DNA of 64,000 bases from Methylobacterium brachythecii. GTDB taxonomy: Bacteria > Pseudomonadota > Alphaproteobacteria > Rhizobiales > Beijerinckiaceae. The notes below the pieces were generated by a model, which did no database searches, was not told where the DNA came from, and worked only from the letters and a program-made list of their open reading frames with translations. Below, piece after piece: positions 30,463 through 38,156 of the stretch (within the stretch, counting starts at the first letter, position 1; each line of letters starts with the position of its first letter). Where the stretch lies: positions 689,393 through 753,392 of the forward strand of contig NZ_JACIDN010000001.1 in the NCBI RefSeq assembly GCF_014196345.1, in the 5' to 3' direction. The position numbers were made by a program, and so were the translations under genes.

Positions 30463-31896
30463 ATGTCCGAAGTCAGCGTCGAGCGCGTCCTCCCGGTGAT
30501 CCTCTGCGGAGGGTCAGGCACGCGATTGTGGCCGGCCTCCCGCGAGAGCATGCCGAAGCAGTTCTCGCGGCTCGTCGACGCCGAGACCTCGACGTTCCAG
30601 GCCACCGCGCTGCGCGTGACGGACGCCTCGGTCTTTGCGAAGCCGATCGTCATCGCCTCGTCGGACGCGCGCTTCATCGTCGCCGAGCAACTGGCTCAGA
30701 GCGGCGTCGCCGCCGACATCGTCCTCGAACCCAGCCGGCAGGATTCCGCCGCGGCCGTTGCCGTCGCCGCCCTCTGCGCCGCCAAACGCGATCCCAGCAC
30801 CGTCTTGCTGATCCTCGCCGCCGACCACGTGATCGGCGACACCGAGGCTTTCCGGGCGGCGGCTCGTGACGCGGCCAGCGGCGCACGCGCCGGCCACGTC
30901 ATGACGCTCGGCATCCAGCCGACGCGACCGGCGAGCGATTACGGCTATGTTCGTCCAGGTCCGGTTCTGGATGGCCTGTCCGGCCTCCACGCGGTCGAGC
31001 GCTTCGTCGAGAAGCCGGACAAGGCCGGCGCCGAGCGGCTGATCGCTGAGGGTGCCCTCTGGAATTCCGGCTACTTCATGTTCCGCGCCGACGTGATGAT
31101 CGCGGAGCTCGCGGCCCATGTGCCCGACGTGCTCGCCGCGGCCCGTGCCGCGCTGGAGGCGGCCACGAGCGATCTCGACTTCATCCGCCTCGACGCCGCC
31201 GCCTTCGCCAAGGCGCCCAAGACCTCGATCGACTACGCGGTCATGGAGCGGACCAGCCGGGCGGGGGTGCTGCCCGTCTCGTTCCCGTGGTCGGATGTCG
31301 GCACCTGGGACGCGGTCTGGAAGGTGCTCGACCGAGACTCGCAGGGCAACGCTGTGCGCGGCCGGGTCGAGCTGGTCGGCACCACGAACAGTCTGGTTCA
31401 CAGCGAGGGCGAGGGCCTGACCACGGTGGTCGGCCTCGACGACGTCGTGGTGGTGGCGACGCCCGACGCCGTGCTTGTTGCTTCGAAGGCCCGCTCGGGC
31501 GAGGTCAAGGATCTCGTCGCCACGCTGCGCCAGAAGGCTCACCCCGAGGCGGACGCGCACCGGCGCATGTACCGGCCCTGGGGCTGGTATCAGCGCATCG
31601 ATATCGGCGAGCGCTTCCAGGTGAAGCGCATCATGGTCACGCCCGGCGGCCGTCTGTCGCTGCAGAAGCACTATCACCGCGCCGAGCACTGGGTTGTGGT
31701 CAAGGGCACGGCCGAGGTCACGGTGAACGAGCGTGTCGTGCTCGTGCACGAGAACGAGGCGGTATATCTGCCGATCGGCTCGATGCACCGCCTCACCAAC
31801 CCCGGCAAGATCCCGCTGGAGCTGATCGAGGTCCAGGTCGGCTCCTACACCGGCGAGGACGACATCATCCGCGTCGAGGATATCTATGGACGGTAG
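30463..31896 (+). CDS. Mannose-1-phosphate guanylyltransferase / mannose-6-phosphate isomerase
   Basis: Bifunctional enzyme making GDP-mannose for polysaccharides (ManC/CpsB/XanB type). The nucleotidyltransferase motif is CGGSGTRLWPASRESMPKQF (about 14-33), with FVEKPD near 185; the C-terminal cupin isomerase domain shows QKHYHRAEHWVVVKGTAEV (about 405-423). The 477 residues match the type II enzymes. The ATG at 30463 is preferred to an upstream TTG. No other capsule or exopolysaccharide gene flanks it. Confidence 0.93.
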   Translation: MSEVSVERVLPVILCGGSGTRLWPASRESMPKQFSRLVDAETSTFQATALRVTDASVFAKPIVIASSDARFIVAEQLAQSGVAADIVLEPSRQDSAAAVAVAALCAAKRDPSTVLLILAADHVIGDTEAFRAAARDAASGARAGHVMTLGIQPTRPASDYGYVRPGPVLDGLSGLHAVERFVEKPDKAGAERLIAEGALWNSGYFMFRADVMIAELAAHVPDVLAAARAALEAATSDLDFIRLDAAAFAKAPKTSIDYAVMERTSRAGVLPVSFPWSDVGTWDAVWKVLDRDSQGNAVRGRVELVGTTNSLVHSEGEGLTTVVGLDDVVVVATPDAVLVASKARSGEVKDLVATLRQKAHPEADAHRRMYRPWGWYQRIDIGERFQVKRIMVTPGGRLSLQKHYHRAEHWVVVKGTAEVTVNERVVLVHENEAVYLPIGSMHRLTNPGKIPLELIEVQVGSYTGEDDIIRVEDIYGR

Positions 31897-32005
31897 CCGC
31901 CGGCTGCCGTCATGAAAGTGTTGCCGGAGCTGAGCCAGGAACACGCCCGGCCTGCGATGTCGTCGCAGGTGTTCCAGACCTCGGGAACGGCCGGCACTCA
32001 TCCCC

Positions 32006-33034
32006 ATGCAACATCTTCTGAGCGACGCGCCGGCCATGCCCGGTCTTCTCTGGGCCATGCGCTTCGACGAGGGGGGGCGAGGCCATCTCGTCGCGCATGG
32101 TGAACCGCTGCCGAATCCCGGCGATTTCGGCGAGTCCTTCGTCTGGCTGCACTTCAACCTGAACCACGCGCGACTCGCCGATCTGATCTCCCAGGAACGG
32201 TTCGGTCCGTCGCATCTGGCGACGTCTGCCTTCGGCGCCGATGAGCATCAGCGCATCGCGGTCGAGAATGGCCATATCGGTGGCGTGGTCGCCGACCTCG
32301 TCCAAGAATTCTGTCCCGAGGCGAATGCGGATGCCGCGGGGCGTCTGCATTTCGTGATGGGTCCGCGCTTCCTGGTCAGCGGTCGCCGTCATCCCGTCCT
32401 GGCGCCGGAGGCGGTTCGCGAGGCCGCGACGGAGGGCAAGAGCATGAGCGCGCCGATCGCGCTGCTCGAGACGCTCGTCAGCCACGTCATCGCCTCGATG
32501 GCAGCGACGGGCGCCCGCCTCGTCGACGAGCTCGACGCGATCGAAGATCACATTCTCGAACGCCGCGAACGCACGCGGGGCGAACGTCGCCGTCTCGGTC
32601 CGATCCGCCGCGACGCGGTGCGGCTGCACAGACAGCTGCTCGGGCTGCGCGCCGTGTTCCATCGCCTGGAGGCGGCCGACGAGGACGAGAACATCTCGGC
32701 CGCAGCCATGAAGACGGCGAGCCGGATCGCCCAGCGCCTCGACGCCCTCGACCGCGACATGGTGATGATCGCGGATCGAAGCCGGCTGATGCAGGACGAG
32801 GTCAGCGCCCACCTCGCCGAGGAATCGAACCGGCAGATCTACACGCTCTCGATCCTCACCGCGGTCTTCCTGCCGCCGACCCTGGTCACCGGCTTGTTCG
32901 GCATGAACACCAAGGGCCTGCCGCTCTCGGATTTGGAGAACGGCTCCACTATCGCGATCGTCATCGGCGTCATGTCCGCCATCGCGGTGTTCGGCGTGAT
33001 CCGCGCGCTCGGGATCAAGTCGCCGCGCGACTGA
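32006..33034 (+). CDS. CorA-like zinc transporter (ZntB type)
   Basis: A 342-residue membrane protein of the CorA/ZntB metal transporter family. A long cytoplasmic domain with helical stretches (SHVIASMAATGARLVDELDAIEDHILERRERTRG) is followed by two transmembrane helices; the pore signature GMN appears in TGLFGMNTKGLPL between them (about residue 298). ZntB-type proteins move zinc, and close relatives carry Mg or Co; substrate preference cannot be fixed by eye. It follows the GDP-mannose enzyme by 109 bases and is probably independent. Confidence 0.85.
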   Translation: MQHLLSDAPAMPGLLWAMRFDEGGRGHLVAHGEPLPNPGDFGESFVWLHFNLNHARLADLISQERFGPSHLATSAFGADEHQRIAVENGHIGGVVADLVQEFCPEANADAAGRLHFVMGPRFLVSGRRHPVLAPEAVREAATEGKSMSAPIALLETLVSHVIASMAATGARLVDELDAIEDHILERRERTRGERRRLGPIRRDAVRLHRQLLGLRAVFHRLEAADEDENISAAAMKTASRIAQRLDALDRDMVMIADRSRLMQDEVSAHLAEESNRQIYTLSILTAVFLPPTLVTGLFGMNTKGLPLSDLENGSTIAIVIGVMSAIAVFGVIRALGIKSPRD

Positions 33035-33049
33035 GACGGCCCGCTCCGA

Positions 33050-34528
33050 TCAGTAGTTGATCGTGGTGCGAAGGCCGAAGACGGCGGCGTTGCGAAGCCG
33101 GGTGCCCTGCTCGTCTGCGAGGCCGCCACCGGGGCGCATCACGTATTGGAAGTCGGGCTGTACGGTCAGGCCCGGCACGATTTCGGCCTGATAGGTCAGC
33201 TCCAGGACCGCCTCGCTGCTGCGGACCGGCCCGGTGCCCTGGCCGAGGAAGATCAGGTCGCGGTCGTAGCCGCGCGCCGCCGAACTGATCTTGGAATAGA
33301 GCAGTCCGAGGCCGATCGTGTCGTTCGGGCGATCCGGGAACAGGCCTTTATAGGCGATGCCCGTGTCCAGATAGAAGCTGACCAGGTTGCGGTCCGACGG
33401 GGTCGCCGAGACGCGCAGGAACACGCTGGCGCCTTGGTCGTCGTGATCTGGGTCGCGATAGATCGTCTGATCCAGGATCGCGTAGATTCCATCGTCGCCC
33501 CGGAAACGGCGGGCGAAGCCGCTGGCCTGGGGATCGGCGAGAAGGCGGCCGCCGACGCTGTCGAAGCGCGGGCTGTCGAATTGTCCGAAATGGTGCCAGC
33601 CGCCGAGGGTCGCCGTGCCGGGCAGCCCCTTGGCGTCGTTGGCGATGCTGTAGGCGTAGGCGACCTCGGCGATCACGAGTGCCGGATCGTTCACCCGGAA
33701 GCTGGTCCCGCTGGGATTGCGCCGCTGCGGATCGGTGACGTCGCCGAGCGCCGGCACGCCGGCCGAGTCGCCGTTGAAGAGCCCGGCCTGGAACGAGAGG
33801 TGCTCGTCCGGCACGTATTTCGCGCGGATCGCCGGGGTCGCCAGGGGATAGATCGGTCCGCCGCTCGGCAGCACGACGGCTCCGATATTCGGCCAGCCGA
33901 ACCCGGCATTCAGAAACACCACCGCCGACTGGGCGATGGCGAACTCGGTGTCGGCCGAGATCTGGCCGACCTTCAGCGATAGCTTGTCGTCGAACAAGCG
34001 CTGCTCGACCCAGAGCTCGAACAGCCGTGTCGCCGACAGCGCCTCGATGCCGCTCACCGTCGTTAGGTTGTCGACGAATTTTCGGCTCAGGCCGTGGCCG
34101 TTGATCTGGAAGAAGTCGGTGTGGAAGCGGGCGCCGCTCCAGCCCGCCAGCTTGTCGAGGTCGACGTCGAGCGAGGTGTCGAGGCGCCCGCCATAGGTCG
34201 CGCCGCGGCGCAGGCCGCCGCGCACGTCGGCAAGCCCCTCGCCGATATAGGTGACGACGTAGGTGATCCCGCGTTCGGCGAGGTAGGCGCGATATCCGAA
34301 CGGATCGCCGTAGGGTCCGAGCGACGACTGGATCGAGCCGCCGTTGGTGACGGAGACCTGATCCGAGGTGCGCGATTGGGCGACCGCGGTCTGCGGATCG
34401 CCGCCGGCGCCGGTCAGGGGCAGCTGCGATTGCTGCGCCTGCACCGGGCTGCCGCCCCAGAGGGCGCCCGCCATCGCGATGGCGGCTGCGGCGTGCCGCA
34501 GCCGTTCGGGCAGGCGCCGGCGGGCCAT
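33050..34528 (-). CDS. OprB-family carbohydrate porin
   Basis: An outer-membrane beta-barrel of the OprB family (492 residues), expected to pass sugars or related solutes. It has a signal peptide (AAAAIAMAGALWGGSPVQAQ), a short polar lead and a barrel region rich in alternating aromatic strands (GARFHTDFFQINGHGLSRKFVDN, VFLRVSATPSDRNLVSFYLDTGIAYKG, LELTYQAEIVPGLTVQPDFQYV) ending with a typical barrel terminus. It sits 19 bases behind the PPK2 gene on the same strand, so the two share a transcript. A second OprB-type porin is at 54730. Confidence 0.85.
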   Translation of the reverse strand: MARRRLPERLRHAAAAIAMAGALWGGSPVQAQQSQLPLTGAGGDPQTAVAQSRTSDQVSVTNGGSIQSSLGPYGDPFGYRAYLAERGITYVVTYIGEGLADVRGGLRRGATYGGRLDTSLDVDLDKLAGWSGARFHTDFFQINGHGLSRKFVDNLTTVSGIEALSATRLFELWVEQRLFDDKLSLKVGQISADTEFAIAQSAVVFLNAGFGWPNIGAVVLPSGGPIYPLATPAIRAKYVPDEHLSFQAGLFNGDSAGVPALGDVTDPQRRNPSGTSFRVNDPALVIAEVAYAYSIANDAKGLPGTATLGGWHHFGQFDSPRFDSVGGRLLADPQASGFARRFRGDDGIYAILDQTIYRDPDHDDQGASVFLRVSATPSDRNLVSFYLDTGIAYKGLFPDRPNDTIGLGLLYSKISSAARGYDRDLIFLGQGTGPVRSSEAVLELTYQAEIVPGLTVQPDFQYVMRPGGGLADEQGTRLRNAAVFGLRTTINY

Positions 34529-34547
34529 GGCCGACGCGTCGGCCGGA

Positions 34548-35456
34548 TCAGAACTTGGCCGGAACGTACAGCTCCGGCGCGACCGGGTGGCGGATATAGT
34601 CGTCGTGGCGGACGCGGTCAGGCAGGTTCACCGGGGGATGCGGAACCTCGCCGTAGGGGATCTGCTCCAGCAGGTGGCTGATGCAGTTCAGGCGGGCGCG
34701 CTTCTTGTCCACCGCCTCGACAACCCACCAGGGCGCCTCGGGAATGTGGGTGCGGGCCAACATCTCTTCCTTGGCGCGAGTATAATCCTCCCAGCGGCTG
34801 CGCGACTCGACGTCCATCGGGCTGAGCTTCCACTGCTTCAGCGGGTCGTGGATGCGCATCTGGAAGCGGAATTCCTGCTCCTCGTCGGTGATCGAGAACC
34901 AGTACTTCACCAGGATGATGCCCGAGCGCACGAGCATGCGCTCGAATTCCGGCACGGAGCGGAAGAACTCCTCCACGTCGTTCTCGGTGCAGAAGCCCAT
35001 CACCCGCTCGACGCCGGAGCGGTTGTACCAGGAGCGATCGAACAGCACGATCTCGCCGGCCGCCGGCAGATGGGCGACGTAGCGCTGGAAGTACCATTGC
35101 GTGCGCTCGCGCTCGCTCGGCGCGGGCAGCGCCGCCACGCGGCAGATCCGCGGGTTGAGGCGCTGGGTGATGCGCTTGATCGCGCCGCCCTTGCCGGCCG
35201 AGTCGCGGCCCTCGAACAGCACCACGACCCGCAGGTTCTGGCTCTTCACCCAATCCTGCAGGCGCACGAGCTCGTGCTGCAGGCGGAGCAGCTCGCGGAA
35301 ATAGACCTTGCGGTCGAGCCCCCTGGCCTTCCGCTCGGCGGCGCCCTCTTCGAGGCTCTCGAGGCGGTCGTCCTCGAGCTCCAGCTCGAACTCCTCGTCG
35401 TAGCTGTCCGCCAGCTCGCGGCGGATGGCCTCGATGGTGGCTGCGTTGTCGGTCAT
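34548..35456 (-). CDS. ppk2: Polyphosphate kinase 2 (PPK2)
   Basis: Transfers phosphate between polyphosphate and nucleotides, mostly forming GTP or ATP from the diphosphates in single-domain class I enzymes. The P-loop is GRDSAGKGG (83-91), Walker B is LFDRSWYNR (138-146), and the lid contains the conserved arginine-rich stretch after SERERTQWYF. The 302 residues with a 55-residue acidic N-terminal extension (ELELEDDRLESLEEG) are typical of the one-domain form. It heads a two-gene unit with the porin downstream. Confidence 0.94.
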   Translation of the reverse strand: MTDNAATIEAIRRELADSYDEEFELELEDDRLESLEEGAAERKARGLDRKVYFRELLRLQHELVRLQDWVKSQNLRVVVLFEGRDSAGKGGAIKRITQRLNPRICRVAALPAPSERERTQWYFQRYVAHLPAAGEIVLFDRSWYNRSGVERVMGFCTENDVEEFFRSVPEFERMLVRSGIILVKYWFSITDEEQEFRFQMRIHDPLKQWKLSPMDVESRSRWEDYTRAKEEMLARTHIPEAPWWVVEAVDKKRARLNCISHLLEQIPYGEVPHPPVNLPDRVRHDDYIRHPVAPELYVPAKF

Positions 35457-35681
35457 CTCGGCTGTTCCAGGTTATGGTGTTCCGACCGGGATTAGACCGC
35501 CGTTCGTGACAGTTCCGAGAAGGCTGTGGTCCTGGACGCGGTTTCCCCACCTTGCATCCACGGCTCGCGCGCGATGCAGCCGCGCCACGCCCCGTCGCCA
35601 TCTCGTCCGCGGACGGCCTCGTCGCTTGACGGCGATGGCGCCCCTCCCAAGGTTAGCGCACCTCACGCTCCGCGAGCCCCC

Positions 35682-36194
35682 ATGGCGCTGTTCGCCCGAC
35701 TGATCTCCTACGCCACGGCGGCCTTCGGCTCCGACAAGCCCGTACGCCAGGATGCGGAAACGGCCGCCCAGGCCGACGAGCATCTCGCGGCCACGGCCCT
35801 GCTGGTGCACGTCGCGCGGGCCGACGGCGTGCTCGATCCGGCCGAGGCCGAGCGGCTGACCCGGCTCGTGCGCTCGCGCTTCGCCGCGACGGAGTCCGAG
35901 GCGACGGCGCTGATCGCCCGCGCCGCCGCGTTCGACGCGGAGACCCGCGACATGGCGAGCCTCGTCGAGCTGATCGGGGAGGGCGACAACGAGGAGCGCG
36001 AGCGCATCCTGGCCATGGCCTGGTCGGTCGCGGGAGCGGATGGCGACGTACACGAGTTCGAGGAAGCCCTGGTCTGGCGCCTCGGCAAGCTGCTCGGCCT
36101 CGACGAGACCGCCATCGGCCGTGCCCGCGAAGGCGCCCGCATGGCGGCCGAGGCCACGGCGGAGCTGGCGCAAGCGGGCCGCACGGGACGGTGA
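35682..36194 (+). CDS. TerB-family protein
   Basis: A 170-residue helical protein with a TerB-type domain (HLAATALLVHVARADGVLDPAEAERLTRLVRSRF, and MAWSVAGADGDVHEFEEALVWRLGKLLGL). The paired acidic motifs ADGVLDPAE and ADGDVHEFE are the metal-binding-type loops of the family. TerB proteins occur in tellurite resistance and stress loci, but isolated copies like this one are common and uncharacterised. The ATG at 35682 is used because the domain begins shortly after it. It is followed by lrgA and lrgB in the same direction. Confidence 0.8.
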   Translation: MALFARLISYATAAFGSDKPVRQDAETAAQADEHLAATALLVHVARADGVLDPAEAERLTRLVRSRFAATESEATALIARAAAFDAETRDMASLVELIGEGDNEERERILAMAWSVAGADGDVHEFEEALVWRLGKLLGLDETAIGRAREGARMAAEATAELAQAGRTGR

Positions 36195-36222
36195 CCGATC
36201 TCGAGCGGAGCCTCTTCCCACT

Positions 36223-36621
36223 GTGATCGTCAGCCTCGCCCTCATCCTCATCGCCCAGCTCCTCGGCGAGGTCGCGGCGCATGCGAGCGGCGCGCCGGTG
36301 CCCGGGCCGGTGATCGGGGCCGCGCTGATGTTCGGCTTCCTGCTGATCCGGGACCGGTATCGCCGGGCTGCCGAGACGGTCCTGCCCCGCCCCCTCGTCG
36401 AGGGTGGGCTGGAATCCACCGCGAAGGGCTTGCTCGCCCATCTCTCGCTGATGTTCGTGCCGGCGGGCGTCGGCATCGTCGGCCGCCTCGACGTGCTGGC
36501 GGCGAACGGGCTCGCGCTCGCCGTTGTCCTGCTCGTCTCCGTAGTGCTGACCCTGTCGGCGACGGCGCTTACCTTCGCGGCAGTCTCGCGCCTCGTGCGA
36601 CCGCCGGAGGAGCGTCCGTGA
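36223..36621 (+). CDS. LrgA/CidA-family membrane protein
   Basis: A 132-residue protein with four hydrophobic segments of the CidA/LrgA holin-like family (LALILIAQLLGEVAAHASGAPVPGPVIGAALMF, then HLSLMFVPAGVGIVGRL). Family members modulate murein hydrolase activity or act in metabolite transport with LrgB. The GTG start at 36223 directly precedes the first membrane helix and has GAGCGGAG upstream. It overlaps the LrgB start by 4 bases (GTGA), so translation is coupled. Confidence 0.88.
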   Translation: MIVSLALILIAQLLGEVAAHASGAPVPGPVIGAALMFGFLLIRDRYRRAAETVLPRPLVEGGLESTAKGLLAHLSLMFVPAGVGIVGRLDVLAANGLALAVVLLVSVVLTLSATALTFAAVSRLVRPPEERP

Positions 36622-37334
36622 GCGGCGATTTCGCCCTCTGGGTCTATCTCTCGCGCACGCCGCTCCTGTGGCTGACCGTGACGCTCGTCGCCTACACGGT
36701 CGCGGACCGGTTCTCCGAGGCCACCGGGCGGCACCCGCTCGCCAACCCGGTGCTGCACGCGATCTGGCTGACCGGTCTCGTCCTGAAGCTGACCGGCACG
36801 CCCTATGAAACCTACTTCCAGGGTGCCCAGTTCGTGCACTTCCTGCTTGGTCCGGCGACGGTGGCCCTGGCCCTGCCGCTCTATGAACGCAGGGCCGTCG
36901 TGAAGCGCGCGCTGCTGCCGATGCTCGCGGCCCTCGTCGTTGGCTGCGTCACGGCTCTCACGAGCGCGATCGTGCTCGGGAGGGCGCTCGGGTTGAGTCA
37001 CGAGATCGTCGTGGCGATCGCACCGAAATCGGTGACGACGGGCGTCGCCATGGGCATCGTGGAGACGCTGGGCGGCGATCCGACCCTAGCCGCCGTGCTG
37101 GTCATGCTCACCGGCGCGGCGGGGGCGATCATCGTCACGCCCCTTTTCAACGTCCTGCGCATCCGGGACCTGCGCGCCCGCGGCTTCGCGGCGGGCCTCG
37201 CCGCCCACGGCCTGGGCACCGCGCGCGCCTTCCAAGTCAGCGAGACCGCCGGCACCTTCGCCGGCATCGCCATGGGGCTGAACGCGTTTCTCACGGCGAT
37301 GCTCGTGCCGGTGGCGCTTGGGCTGATCAGGTAG
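36618..37334 (+). CDS. LrgB-family membrane protein
   Basis: A 238-residue polytopic protein of the LrgB/YohK family (PLANPVLHAIWLTGLVLKLTGTPYETYFQGAQFVHFLLGPATVALALPLY, and IAPKSVTTGVAMGIVETLGG, the most conserved block). It pairs with LrgA, and related LrgAB pairs export pyruvate or glycolate in other organisms; which applies here is unknown. It begins at a GTG overlapping the lrgA stop. Confidence 0.9.
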   Translation: MSGDFALWVYLSRTPLLWLTVTLVAYTVADRFSEATGRHPLANPVLHAIWLTGLVLKLTGTPYETYFQGAQFVHFLLGPATVALALPLYERRAVVKRALLPMLAALVVGCVTALTSAIVLGRALGLSHEIVVAIAPKSVTTGVAMGIVETLGGDPTLAAVLVMLTGAAGAIIVTPLFNVLRIRDLRARGFAAGLAAHGLGTARAFQVSETAGTFAGIAMGLNAFLTAMLVPVALGLIR

Positions 37335-37478
37335 TCCCTGCTTCGGCAGCCCCATTCATTATTCCGCCTCGCGCAGCAATGAACTGCCGAGATCGGGCAT
37401 TATCATCGACAAGGTCCCAGAGCACTCTGTCGTCACGGCCCGGGGACATCCCGGCCAAGACAGCCAGGGATCAAACCG

Positions 37479-38096
37479 ATGAAACTCCATGTCCATCCCC
37501 TCTCCGGCCACTCGCACCGGGCTCGCCTGTTCCTTTCGCTGCTCGGTGTTCCGCACGAACTGGTCGAGGTCGACCTCATGGCCGGCGCGCATAAGACGCC
37601 CGAATTCCTCGCGTTGAACCCCTTCGGCCAGGTGCCGGTACTCGAGGATGACGGCGTCGTCGTCTCCGATTCCAACGCGATCCTCGTCTATATCGCTCGC
37701 AAGCTCGGACAGTCCGATTGGCTGCCGTCGGATGCGCAGGGCGAGGCTGCCGTGCAGCGTTGGCTGTCGGTCGCCGCCGGCGAGCTGGCCTATGGCCCGG
37801 CCGCGGCCCGTCTCGTCACCGTCTTCGGTGCGAAGTTCAGCCCAGAGGAAGTGATCGGCCGGGCCCACACCCTGCTGGGGCGCCTCGAAGCGCATCTCGG
37901 CAGCCGCAACTGGCTCGTCGGCGAGCGCCCGACCATCGCCGACGTGGCGATCTACGGCTACGTGGCCCGCGCTCCCGAGGGCAATGTCGATCTCTCGGGC
38001 TACCCGAAGGTGACGGCCTTCCTGCGCCGGGTCGAGGCGCTGCCTGGCTTCGTCTCCTTCGTCGAGACCCCCGCCGGCCTCTCGGCCGCAGCGTGA
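37479..38096 (+). CDS. Glutathione S-transferase
   Basis: A 205-residue GST with an N-terminal thioredoxin-like domain ([33 protein letters not shown], substrate-side [30 protein letters not shown]) and a C-terminal helical domain ([27 protein letters not shown]). The Gly-site VPVLEDD and SDSNAI residues are intact. A hairpin follows, then the oxidoreductase fusion starting at 38157, a neighbour pairing that suggests shared use in a reactive-compound pathway. Confidence 0.92.
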   Translation: MKLHVHPLSGHSHRARLFLSLLGVPHELVEVDLMAGAHKTPEFLALNPFGQVPVLEDDGVVVSDSNAILVYIARKLGQSDWLPSDAQGEAAVQRWLSVAAGELAYGPAAARLVTVFGAKFSPEEVIGRAHTLLGRLEAHLGSRNWLVGERPTIADVAIYGYVARAPEGNVDLSGYPKVTAFLRRVEALPGFVSFVETPAGLSAAA

Positions 38097-38106
38097 CATG
38101 AAGCTC

Positions 38107-38130
38107 AGGGCGCGCCGGGTGGCGCGCCCT
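38107..38130 (+). terminator. GC-rich hairpin after the GST gene
   Basis: The stem AGGGCGCGCC / GGCGCGCCCT closes a GGGT loop 11 bases after the GST stop. Only GTCTC follows rather than a T run, so it may attenuate instead of fully stopping transcription into the fusion gene. Confidence 0.55.
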
Positions 38131-38156
38131 GTCTCACCCGATCGGAGGACACGGCC

